Assembly (NCBI RefSeq): GCF_008726925.1
Contig: NZ_VYWO01000007.1
Location: 1 to 56,052, forward strand
DNA length: 56,052 bases
Direction of reading: 5' to 3'
Origin: Aerococcus sanguinicola
GTDB taxonomy: Bacteria > Bacillota > Bacilli > Lactobacillales > Aerococcaceae
The translations under genes and the position numbers were made by a program. Below the pieces are notes generated by a model. It was not told the origin of the DNA. It saw nothing but the letters and a program-made list of their open reading frames with translations, and ran no database searches. Positions 1 through 6,206 of this stretch are shown in pieces (positions within the stretch are counted from its first letter, which is position 1; each line of letters begins with the position of its first letter).

Positions 1-65
1 CCCTCTTTATATAGATGGATATAGTTAGCCAATTCTGCTGGTGAATGTTTTCTATTTGAACGCAT
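1..65 (-). CDS. Partial ORF, possible IS3-type transposase OrfA N-terminus
   Basis: An open frame starts at an ATG (63-65) and runs off the left edge. About 21 residues are visible, beginning MRSNRKHSPAELANYIH, which resembles the basic helix-turn-helix start of IS3/IS150-type OrfA proteins. A purine-rich Shine-Dalgarno (GGGGGAG) lies 5 nt upstream, inside the right arm of the 71-117 hairpin. The family call rests on a short stretch and is tentative; any small DNA-binding protein could start this way. Confidence 0.4.
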   Translation of the reverse strand, partial: MRSNRKHSPAELANYIHLYKE

Positions 66-117
66 AAAAACTCCCCCTAAAGTAGTTTACTTTTTTTAGT
101 GTCTACTTTAGGGGGAG
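66..117 (-). terminator. 15-bp hairpin plus T-run; terminator and possible IS tip
   Basis: Arms 71-85 and 103-117 are perfect complements (CTCCCCCTAAAGTAG on the minus strand) around a 17-nt loop, followed by TTTTT directly before the ATG at 65. It is placed to stop the infC-rpmI-rplT transcript. It may belong to an insertion sequence starting near 125 (minus-strand TGGTATGC) rather than to the ribosomal operon, since no other hairpin lies between it and the rplT stop. Confidence 0.75.
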
Positions 118-149
118 CATACCAGGGCGGTGCTTCACACTTTATTTAA

Positions 150-509
150 TTATTTACCTAATGCTGCTTTTGCTTGGTCGCAGATTGATGCGAAGGCATC
201 GGCATCGTTGACTGCAAGGTCTGCAAGCATTTTACGGTTGATTTCAATGCCTGCTTGTTTCAAGCCGTTGATTAACTTGCTGTAGCTTAAGCCGTTAACG
301 CGTGCTTGGGCATTGATACGGGTGATCCATAGGCGACGGAAGTCACGTTTTTTCTGACGACGGTCGCGGTAAGCGTACATATAAGATTTCATGACAGCTT
401 GTTTCGCCATCTTGTAGTTTACGCTCTTAGTTCCGTAATAACCTTTTGCTAATTTAATATATTTTTTACGTCTTTTACGACTAACTGTTCCACCTTTAAC
501 TCGAGCCAT
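150..509 (-). CDS. rplT: 50S ribosomal protein L20
   Basis: 119 residues, the usual length for L20, very basic, starting [17 protein letters not shown]20 binds 23S rRNA early in assembly of the large subunit and, in Firmicutes, also binds the infC leader to repress its own operon. It is the last gene of infC-rpmI-rplT, 33 nt after rpmI, with an AAGGAGG Shine-Dalgarno before the ATG. The attenuator in front of infC (1357-1468) is the expected site of autogenous control. No oddities are visible. Confidence 0.98.
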   Translation of the reverse strand: MARVKGGTVSRKRRKKYIKLAKGYYGTKSVNYKMAKQAVMKSYMYAYRDRRQKKRDFRRLWITRINAQARVNGLSYSKLINGLKQAGIEINRKMLADLAVNDADAFASICDQAKAALGK

Positions 510-542
510 TCGAAATTCCTCCTTGTTTCTCTAGATTATTAC

Positions 543-743
543 TTATTTGTAGGTATCTAACATTTGTTGGATACGTTTTTGGTCAGATTGATGAACCATT
601 GTAGCTGGTTTGTGCTGACGACGTTGTTTCTTGGTCTTACCATGGAAACGGTGAGAGCGTTCTGAATGACTACGTTTTAACTTACCTGAAGCGGTAAATT
701 TGAAGCGTTTAGCCGATGCACGGTGTGTTTTTTGTTTAGGCAT
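543..743 (-). CDS. rpmI: 50S ribosomal protein L35
   Basis: 66 residues, typical of L35, starting [17 protein letters not shown] with the lysine/arginine/histidine-rich composition of the family. It is a small structural protein of the large subunit that sits on 23S rRNA. It lies between infC and rplT, 30 nt after infC, with a GGGAGG Shine-Dalgarno, and should share the infC promoter and leader control. Confidence 0.98.
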   Translation of the reverse strand: MPKQKTHRASAKRFKFTASGKLKRSHSERSHRFHGKTKKQRRQHKPATMVHQSDQKRIQQMLDTYK

Positions 744-773
744 AATAATTTCCTCCCATTTTTGTTAATTGGA

Positions 774-1301
774 TTATTTGTCTTCAGGCTTAGGTGCTAG
801 CATCAATTGCATAGACCGGCCTTCCATTTTTGGTTTTTGCTCAACTGTCGCGATATCGCTGATTTCGTTAGCAAAACGTTCCAGCACTTCACGTCCCAAG
901 TCCTTATGAGTGATGGCACGTCCCTTGAAACGGATAGATACCTTCACCTTGTCGCCCTTGCCGATAAACTTGCGGCCTTGACGTAGTTTGGTGTTGAAGT
1001 CATTATCATCGATAGCTGGACTCAAACGGATTTCCTTAACTTGGATGGTCCGTTGGTTCTTGCGCTGTTCACGGGCCTTGCGTTGTTGTTGGTAACGGAA
1101 CTTGCCGTAATCCATGATCCGGGCAACCGGTGGCTTAGCACCTGGTGACACGAGAACGAGGTCAAGTTCGTATTCGCCGGCCTTATCTAGAGCGTCTTTC
1201 TTAGAAAGCACACCCAACTGTTCACCATCAGGATCAATCACGCGCATTTCGCGTGCCCGAATCGATCCATTGACGATGTTATCTTTTTCTTTTGCGATAA
1301 T
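774..1301 (-). CDS. infC: Translation initiation factor IF-3, probable AUU start
   Basis: IF-3 binds the 30S subunit, checks start-codon pairing and blocks premature 50S joining. The N-terminal domain ([20 protein letters not shown]), the lysine-rich linker ([15 protein letters not shown]) and the C-terminal domain ([14 protein letters not shown]) are all present. I place the start at the ATT at 1299-1301, giving 175 residues: a GGAGGGGG Shine-Dalgarno ends 3 nt before it, and infC genes characteristically use AUU or similar rare starts that IF-3 itself discriminates against. In-frame extension to 1400 would pass through the leader terminator and add residues unlike IF-3. First gene of infC-rpmI-rplT. 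Confidence 0.95.
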   Translation of the reverse strand: MIAKEKDNIVNGSIRAREMRVIDPDGEQLGVLSKKDALDKAGEYELDLVLVSPGAKPPVARIMDYGKFRYQQQRKAREQRKNQRTIQVKEIRLSPAIDDNDFNTKLRQGRKFIGKGDKVKVSIRFKGRAITHKDLGREVLERFANEISDIATVEQKPKMEGRSMQLMLAPKPEDK

Positions 1302-1490
1302 TATCCCCCTCCATAGTTCAAATTTGCATTCATCGGTCATTGAGATTTCAGCATAGAAAAAGCGACGAATCCATAAAAGTACCCGTCGCTGCTCACACAA
1401 GGCTCCCCTTGTGCACTTGAATCTATCAACCCGAGGACGTCTTTGTCAACTCAGGTGAGAAACGGGTAGGTCTCTGCTTCTTGTCTCACT
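1302..1490 (-). promoter_or_regulatory. L20-type leader with terminator/antiterminator
   Basis: The untranslated leader of infC is about 190 nt. It holds a T-tailed hairpin (1357-1390) and an upstream stretch, TACCCGT on the minus strand (1462-1468), exactly complementary to ACGGGTA (1380-1386) at the left base of that hairpin, so the two structures are mutually exclusive. Position and logic match the L20 leader described in Firmicutes, where L20 promotes the terminated fold. The L20-binding structure itself was not modelled. Confidence 0.75.
1357..1390 (-). terminator. Leader attenuator hairpin of infC
   Basis: On the minus strand AGCGACG (1384-1390) pairs with CGTCGCT (1361-1367), followed by TTTTCT. 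It lies about 55 nt before the infC start, so it acts within the leader rather than at an operon end. Confidence 0.8.
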
Positions 1491-1495
1491 CAAAC

Positions 1496-1524
1496 ATCAT
1501 AGCATGTTCCCTATCCAAGGTCAA
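1496..1524 (-). promoter_or_regulatory. Promoter of infC-rpmI-rplT
   Basis: -35 TTGACC (1519-1524) and -10 TATGAT (1496-1501) are separated by 17 nt. Transcription would start near 1489, just upstream of the attenuator leader. Confidence 0.8.
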
Positions 1525-1534
1525 GGATTAATTC

Positions 1535-1560
1535 AAAAAAGACTGGGAATCTTCTCCCAG
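1535..1560 (-). terminator. Terminator of metQ-like gene
   Basis: CTGGGA and TCCCAG form a short GC-rich stem followed by TCTTTTTT, 18 nt after the stop codon at 1578. Confidence 0.8.
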
Positions 1561-1577
1561 CCTCTCCTTTAAAGCAA

Positions 1578-2414
1578 TTATTCAGGTAAAATCCAATAAG
1601 CTTGACTTGATTCTTGGTTAATCTTCTCCACGGCGTCCTTGACTTGGTCGGACTTGTAGGCTTGGGAAACAGCCTTGACCCAGTCCTTATCCTTGTCCTC
1701 TTCCCGGACAACGAGTTGGAGCATGAATTCAGGGGCTACGTCTTCATAGGCCAGTGCGGTCTGGAAGTCGATACCCGCGTCGAAGGCTCGCGAGCCTGGA
1801 ATGGCAGCAATGGCCAGGTCTGGTGTGGTCCGCGCTAGGTTGGGTGAACTGATGACCTCGATCTTCACGTTTTTCGGATTTTCTGTGATATTTTCCACAT
1901 TTAAGTTGGCCTTGTCCGCATTCGGATCTAACTTAATGATCCCTTCCTTCTCTAGCAAGAGCAAGGCCCGTGACAGGTTAGAGGGGTCATCGGGTACTCC
2001 CACTTGGTCCCCTTCTGCTAAGCTATCCAGGCTATCCTTCTGTCCTGGGAAAATAGCCATAGGGACAGTTGGCAGGGGCTGGATATTGGTCAGGTGGGCA
2101 TCTTTCTCCTCGTTGAAGTTCTCCATATAGAGGGTGTGCTGCTCAATATTGAGGTCAGCTGCCTTCTCTTCAAGGGCTACATCAGCTTCGCGTAAGTCGG
2201 TGAATTCAACCGTATCCACCTTGTAACCCTCTTCTTCGAGGATCGGTTTGACTACATCGAGGAAGAGGTCGCTGTAAGGGCCCGGTGAAGTAGCGAGGCG
2301 GATTTCCTGACTATCTTCGGCCGCCGCCTCATTCTGAGAAGCCTGCTGGGATCCGCAAGCCCCTAAGACCAAGAGGGACAAAAGGGCGAGGACCGCTGTT
2401 TTAACTTTATGCAT
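1578..2414 (-). CDS. metQ: MetQ/NlpA-family substrate-binding lipoprotein
   Basis: 278 residues. The N-terminus is a lipoprotein signal with lipobox LGAC and the lipidated cysteine at residue 20, so the mature protein should be anchored outside the membrane. The body matches the NlpA lipoprotein family (SPGPYSDLF near the start; GDQVGVPDDPSNLSRALLLL; LDLAIAAIPGS-like region), which delivers methionine or related amino acids to a MetNI ABC transporter. No metN or metI lies beside it; the gene is alone between its own terminator and the divergent tag gene. Start ATG has an AGGAG Shine-Dalgarno. Substrate specificity is inferred from the family only. Confidence 0.85.
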   Translation of the reverse strand: MHKVKTAVLALLSLLVLGACGSQQASQNEAAAEDSQEIRLATSPGPYSDLFLDVVKPILEEEGYKVDTVEFTDLREADVALEEKAADLNIEQHTLYMENFNEEKDAHLTNIQPLPTVPMAIFPGQKDSLDSLAEGDQVGVPDDPSNLSRALLLLEKEGIIKLDPNADKANLNVENITENPKNVKIEVISSPNLARTTPDLAIAAIPGSRAFDAGIDFQTALAYEDVAPEFMLQLVVREEDKDKDWVKAVSQAYKSDQVKDAVEKINQESSQAYWILPE

Positions 2415-2536
2415 ACGAACACTCCTATCTGCTTACTTTTCATAAGTTTATATATACTAACATATTGTAAGCTCTTTGGGAACCAAAAGCCCCTCCCAGC
2501 TGATAGTTCTTTCCCATCATGGCTGACCAAGCATGC

Positions 2537-2542
2537 TATAAT
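2537..2542 (+). promoter_or_regulatory. Extended -10 promoter of tag
   Basis: TGCTATAAT, an extended -10 element, lies 35 nt before the tag start codon. No good -35 hexamer is seen, which fits an extended -10 promoter. Confidence 0.6.
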
Positions 2543-2577
2543 AGACGTAAAGCCAAGAGAAAGGATGACTTGAACAG

Positions 2578-3102
2578 ATGACAGCACGTTGCAGCTGGGC
2601 CACGACGCCCGAACTTATTGCCTACCACGACCAGATTTGGGGCCGACCGACCACCGATGACCAGGCCCTCTTCAAAGCCCTGAGCCTAGAAATCATGCAG
2701 GGTGGCCTGTCCTGGGAGACCGTCCTCAAGAAAGCGGACGATTTCGATGCCGCCTATGATGGCTTCGACTACCAAAAGATTGCCCGCTATGACCGTTATA
2801 AGTACCAGGGCCTGCTCCAGGACAGCCGCTTGATCCGCAACCGGCGCAAGATCCAAGCCATTATCCACAATGCCCAGGTCCTAGTCGACTTACTGGATGA
2901 GGGCGAAGGCTTCTCCGACTATGTCTGGGACTTGATCGAGACCGCTAAGGACCAGGAGGACAGCCCGGAGGCCCTCAGCCAAGCAGTGGTCAAGAGCATG
3001 AAGAAAGACGGCTTCACCTACATCGGCCCCACCACCATGACCGCCTTCCTCCAAGCCATCGGCGCCTACAATCCCCATGAAGCGGGTTGTGATTTGGCGT
3101 AA
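2578..3102 (+). CDS. tag: DNA-3-methyladenine glycosylase I
   Basis: 174 residues. Tag removes 3-methyladenine from alkylated DNA to start base-excision repair. The Zn-binding set of the family is present: C5, H17, H167 and C171, as is the catalytic-pocket E38 in the EIMQGGLSW segment. IRNRRKIQAIIHNA matches the conserved helix-hairpin region. It is one of few plus-strand genes and is transcribed alone from an extended -10 promoter. The ATG at 2578 is the only sensible start; other nearby ATG or TTG codons run into stops. Confidence 0.95.
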   Translation: MTARCSWATTPELIAYHDQIWGRPTTDDQALFKALSLEIMQGGLSWETVLKKADDFDAAYDGFDYQKIARYDRYKYQGLLQDSRLIRNRRKIQAIIHNAQVLVDLLDEGEGFSDYVWDLIETAKDQEDSPEALSQAVVKSMKKDGFTYIGPTTMTAFLQAIGAYNPHEAGCDLA

Positions 3103-3149
3103 TATTATAAGATTATTTAACTAATTGCATGGATGAGCCTTCGTTTCAT

Positions 3150-3298
3150 TTTGACTTTGGTCGTTAAAATGCCATGGCACCGGTTCGGGTCAAGGTCCCT
3201 CACCTAGCAAGACTCAAACGGCTAGTACGGCTAAATTATTAGCCTACTAGCCGTAATTCGCTTTGCTTGCTTGTTCATGGCTAACGACCAAAGTCAAA
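3150..3298. repeat. Family 2 inverted-repeat element, copy 1 (uninterrupted)
   Basis: 149 bp bounded by perfect 17-bp inverted repeats TTTGACTTTGGTCGTTA (3150-3166) and its complement (3282-3298). Just inside are GCCATG and CATGGC (3171-3176, 3276-3281), and the core holds a strong hairpin (3219-3253) with arms CGGCTAGTA and TACTAGCCG. The second copy at 17989-18251 has different TIR bases with pairing kept. No ORF; too small to mobilise itself. Confidence 0.8.
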
Positions 3299-3380
3299 CT
3301 CCACTACTGCTCATAATCGAAAACCAATCAATTATTTTGAAGATTGCAAACTAAAATTAATCCATCTCCAAAACAATATT

Positions 3381-3416
3381 AAAGCACGACTCCTCAAAGT
3401 AAGGGGCCGTGCTTTT
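3381..3416. terminator. Terminator of lplA, symmetrical
   Basis: AAAGCACG (3381-3388) pairs with CGTGCTTT (3408-3415), with a further ACTCCT/AGGGGC region inside. On the minus strand it lies about 90 nt after the lplA stop. The rest of the 3103-3503 gap holds family 2 copy 1 and, at about 3450-3490, a stretch also seen degenerately at 6070-6125. Confidence 0.6.
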
Positions 3417-3503
3417 CTGTGATATTTAATTATTAAAGTATTAAGCATTCAAAGGCCAACTTCGATAGCGCAACGGATGCTCACCACCGCGATTTGACTT
3501 CTC

Positions 3504-4544
3504 TTACTGCTCCAAGATTAAGTCCACAATTTCGTCAGCTGTGATGGTTCCAAAATATTGGCTGAGGTCGAACTGCTTTAGCTGGTCCAGGAGGTCTTGG
3601 CGACGGAGTGGCGTGCCAACTAGGGCGGTCTCAATATCAGCGATCGGTTGGCTGCCGAAGAAGTCGCCGTAGATCTTGCAGTCCCTTATCCGGCCTTGTT
3701 CGATGGCCAGGCTGATGTCGAAGGTGCCCCCCTTGAAGTGTTCATTGCGGTTGTATTCAAAGCGAGGGGAAGCGCCGAAGATCCAATCCCAGTTAGCGTA
3801 TTTTTCTTCCATCATTTGGTCGATAGCGGCCCAGTCCTCATCGGTCAATTTATATTTCTTAATTTGGTCATAGGAAGTGACGCCTGCCGTCTTAACCAGG
3901 ATCAGTTCCAAAAACTCTTCAGAGGTCAGGTCCTTATATTCGGAGTCCACATAGTCGCGTAAGTTACCTACCCGGCTTCTCACGGACTTGATGCCTTTTG
4001 ACTCGATCTTCTTCTGGTTGGGACGGAGGGCGTTGACCATGTTCTCCATATCCACATCGAAGAGCAAGGAGTAGCCGCCGTAGACCCGGCCGTTCTTCAT
4101 GGTCATGGCTGCCCCAGAAACCTTCTTCCCGTCAACCATCAAGTCATTGCGCCCACTCTTTTCGATCTGGGTCACACCGATTTCGCGGAGGATCTGCATC
4201 ACGGGCTGGTACATTTTGTCGAAGTTGGAGAAGGCATTGGTATCCTGGCTATCCATCAAGAAACAAATATTAATCTCGCCCCGGTCCAGGTATACGGTCC
4301 CGCCTCCCGTATCCCGGCGGACCATCTGGATCCCATTGGCTTCCACATAGTCCATGTTGACTTCTTCCATGGCATTCTGATAGCGGCCAATCTGGACAAA
4401 AGGATCCGTCATATAAGGAAAGAGGATGGGTTCATCCAGGAAGATATGGTTCTGGGCATAGACCTGCATGGCCATGGCGACAGCCCCATTGTAGATCCAT
4501 TCGCCGTCACGTTTCATTTCAATAATATACATCTTATCGGTCAC
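3504..4544 (-). CDS. lplA: Lipoate--protein ligase A
   Basis: 346 residues from GTG at 4544, or 342 from ATG at 4532; the Shine-Dalgarno (GAAAGAAG) is weak and does not decide. LplA activates lipoate with ATP and attaches it to a lysine of lipoyl domains. Hallmarks are RRDTGGGTVYLDRGEIN for the lipoyl-AMP pocket, SGRNDLMVDGKKVSGAAM with the catalytic-loop lysine, and a C-terminal accessory domain (NWDWIFGASPRFEYNR). It overlaps the upstream sirtuin gene by 11 nt, so the two are co-transcribed and probably translationally coupled. In staphylococci and streptococci an LplA paralogue (LplA2) travels with class M sirtuins; whether this is that paralogue or the housekeeping ligase cannot be decided here. 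Confidence 0.93.
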   Translation of the reverse strand: MTDKMYIIEMKRDGEWIYNGAVAMAMQVYAQNHIFLDEPILFPYMTDPFVQIGRYQNAMEEVNMDYVEANGIQMVRRDTGGGTVYLDRGEINICFLMDSQDTNAFSNFDKMYQPVMQILREIGVTQIEKSGRNDLMVDGKKVSGAAMTMKNGRVYGGYSLLFDVDMENMVNALRPNQKKIESKGIKSVRSRVGNLRDYVDSEYKDLTSEEFLELILVKTAGVTSYDQIKKYKLTDEDWAAIDQMMEEKYANWDWIFGASPRFEYNRNEHFKGGTFDISLAIEQGRIRDCKIYGDFFGSQPIADIETALVGTPLRRQDLLDQLKQFDLSQYFGTITADEIVDLILEQ

Positions 4545-5427
4545 TTCTTTCGTCTAAATTCTCAAGATCTTCGAGGAGTTGGCGGATATCCGCTTCCAGC
4601 CAGATGGTATTTGAACGAATGGCTGGTGGGATCCGGTAGTCCTTTAGATTCACAGTCAGATAGAGGGCTTGGGGGAAGGCCTCCGCCATATCTTGGAAGG
4701 GGTGCTTGATGACTTGGGGGGCCATATAGCCACAGCCCATCTCGAGGAGGAGGATCTTTTTGTCCTTGTTCTGGTCGAGGAAATGCTCATAACGGGCCTG
4801 CTCTTCCTTGAAGGCTTCATCTTCCACCATCCAATCCCAGTGGTTGCGCCGGTTGAGTTCCATCCGCTGGCCGCATGCTGGACACTGGGGAATCAGGTCG
4901 GCTGGCACCCGCATATCTTCTTGCCGGTCCACCATCTCTTCTACCAGGTCATCGATCCGGTAACGCTTGGGATGGCAGCCGTACATGCACTGCATGAGGA
5001 TATACTTGCCCTGGACATCGAAGACCTTGTCGGGATCATAGTCGGCCTTCTCGAAGGCATTGTCCGCATTCGAAGTAATGATATGGTAGTTTCGCCCCTC
5101 CAAGGCTTGACGCATCCGCACATAGGACGCACCCAGGCCCTGGTCCAAATAATTCAACTTGACAAAACGACTAAAAAAGGCCCAAGATTCCGCCTCGTTG
5201 GCAAAGGGAAAGACGCTGGCCTGGAACATATCCAACCAACCATACTTGCTAATAAAATCCGGGAAGGCTTCTTGGAAGCGCGGTCCCACATAAGTGAAGC
5301 CATCCGCAGCTCCCATGCCCGCACCGACTCCGACTAGAATCGCCTCTGCCTCATTCAAGGCCTCTCGCAAGAGCTCAGCCTGGGAGACCTGGTCTTGTCT
5401 ATCTAAAACTTGCCAATTCTGTGTCAC
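4534..5427 (-). CDS. Class M-like sirtuin (SirTM), putative protein ADP-ribosyltransferase
   Basis: 297 residues from GTG at 5427, chosen because AGAAGGAGG lies 8 nt upstream; in-frame extension to 5472 would run through the -10 box. NAD-binding GAGMGAADG lies at residues 35-43, TSNADNAFEKA around 118-128, and Zn cysteines at C147, C151, C182 and C185. The histidine that normally catalyses deacetylation is replaced by glutamine (Q139, in FDVQGKY), with N120 retained. This substitution marks class M sirtuins, reported to ADP-ribosylate lipoylated GcvH-L. Coupling to lplA supports the call. The macrodomain hydrolase and GcvH-L of the classical operon are not adjacent: upstream is only a 42-bp repeat array. 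Confidence 0.85.
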   Translation of the reverse strand: MTQNWQVLDRQDQVSQAELLREALNEAEAILVGVGAGMGAADGFTYVGPRFQEAFPDFISKYGWLDMFQASVFPFANEAESWAFFSRFVKLNYLDQGLGASYVRMRQALEGRNYHIITSNADNAFEKADYDPDKVFDVQGKYILMQCMYGCHPKRYRIDDLVEEMVDRQEDMRVPADLIPQCPACGQRMELNRRNHWDWMVEDEAFKEEQARYEHFLDQNKDKKILLLEMGCGYMAPQVIKHPFQDMAEAFPQALYLTVNLKDYRIPPAIRSNTIWLEADIRQLLEDLENLDERSDR

Positions 5428-5460
5428 AATTGCCGCCTCCTTCTCTAACATACATCCCTT

Positions 5461-5466
5461 ATTATA
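5461..5466 (-). promoter_or_regulatory. -10 element of sirtuin-lplA operon
   Basis: TATAAT on the minus strand, 34 nt upstream of the GTG start. The -35 region is poor, so activity may depend on an activator or on the adjacent repeat array. Confidence 0.5.
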
Positions 5467-5577
5467 ACGCATATGAGCGCTTACTTCATGGATTTCTGCT
5501 TGTTCCTTATCTTAATCCAGCAAGCTATCTTACCAGGAAGGTAAATCAGCAATCGCTACAAAGCTCCTATTTTTGTC

Positions 5578-5965
5578 TCTTGGAGGAGCTAATACGGATA
5601 CTTCCACTCCCCTTATGACCGTTACTGGGCCGGATACGGACACAGCTAGCTCCCTTATGACCGTTACTGGACTTGTTACGGACATAACTAGCTCCCTTGT
5701 GGCCGTTACTGGACCAGATACGGACACTACCACTACCCTTGTGGCCGTTACTGGACCAGATACGGACACTACCACTCCCCTTTTGACCGTTACTGGAGCT
5801 GATACGGTCACAACTAGCTCCCTTATGACCGTTACTGGACTTGTTACGGACATAACTAGCTCCCTTGTGGCCGTTACTGGACCAGATACGGACACTACTA
5901 CTCCCCCTTATGACCGTTACTGGAGCAGATACGGTCACAACCACCCCCTTGTGGCCGTTACTAGC
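5578..5965. repeat. 42-bp tandem array, about nine units
   Basis: Units begin with GACC or GGCC followed by GTTACTGG at 5617, 5659, 5701, 5743, 5785, 5827, 5869, 5912 and 5953 (last one partial), preceded by a truncated unit from about 5583. Period is 42 bp except 43 then 41 at the end. Each unit carries an imperfect palindrome, CCGTTACTGG against CCAGATACGG. Alternating unit types point to duplication of blocks. The frame shift in the last units and the lack of a Shine-Dalgarno argue against coding. Confidence 0.9.
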
Positions 5966-6159
5966 CCTTTGAAGCTCGCTAGCTGAGAGACCGGAGATCG
6001 GACCGTAGTGGTTAGCGGTTGGAGCATCAGCAACTTAGGGATATCGTACAAGACGTGCCAGCCGTTCTTGTCCTTCTTAAATTCAAGGGGCCAATTCAAT
6101 AGCGCACCGCATGCCCACAGCACCATTTCTTTATAAACTTATTTCACTTTTGTCTTCCA
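5966..6159. other. Intergenic DNA with repeat fragments
   Basis: Positions 5968-5992 repeat, with one mismatch, the complement of 18033-18057 inside family 2 copy 2. Positions about 6070-6125 resemble 3443-3487. No gene or promoter was recognised. Confidence 0.5.
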
Positions 6160-6193
6160 ATAATAAAAAGCCCAGCCAAAGATCAGCTGGACT
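6160..6193 (-). terminator. Terminator of thrS
   Basis: AGTCCAGC (6186-6193) pairs with GCTGGGCT (6169-6176), one G-T pair, followed by TTTTATT; 14 nt after the thrS stop. Confidence 0.8.
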
Positions 6194-6206
6194 TAGTGTA
6201 ATTCAA

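Noticed and set aside
774..1400. Longer infC starting upstream of 1301
   Set aside because: The extra 33 residues are unlike IF-3 and would be encoded across the leader terminator; the AUU at 1301 has an excellent Shine-Dalgarno.
4669..5337. Long plus-strand ORF opposite the sirtuin gene
   Set aside because: Antisense frame of a clearly coding gene with no Shine-Dalgarno and no recognisable domain.
5573..5986. Plus-strand ORF made of 14-residue Ser/Thr-rich repeats (VTGPDTDT type), and minus-strand repeat ORFs
   Set aside because: A 42-bp period keeps several frames open on both strands. There is no Shine-Dalgarno, the start would be TTG, and the 43/41-bp steps in the last units break the frame.
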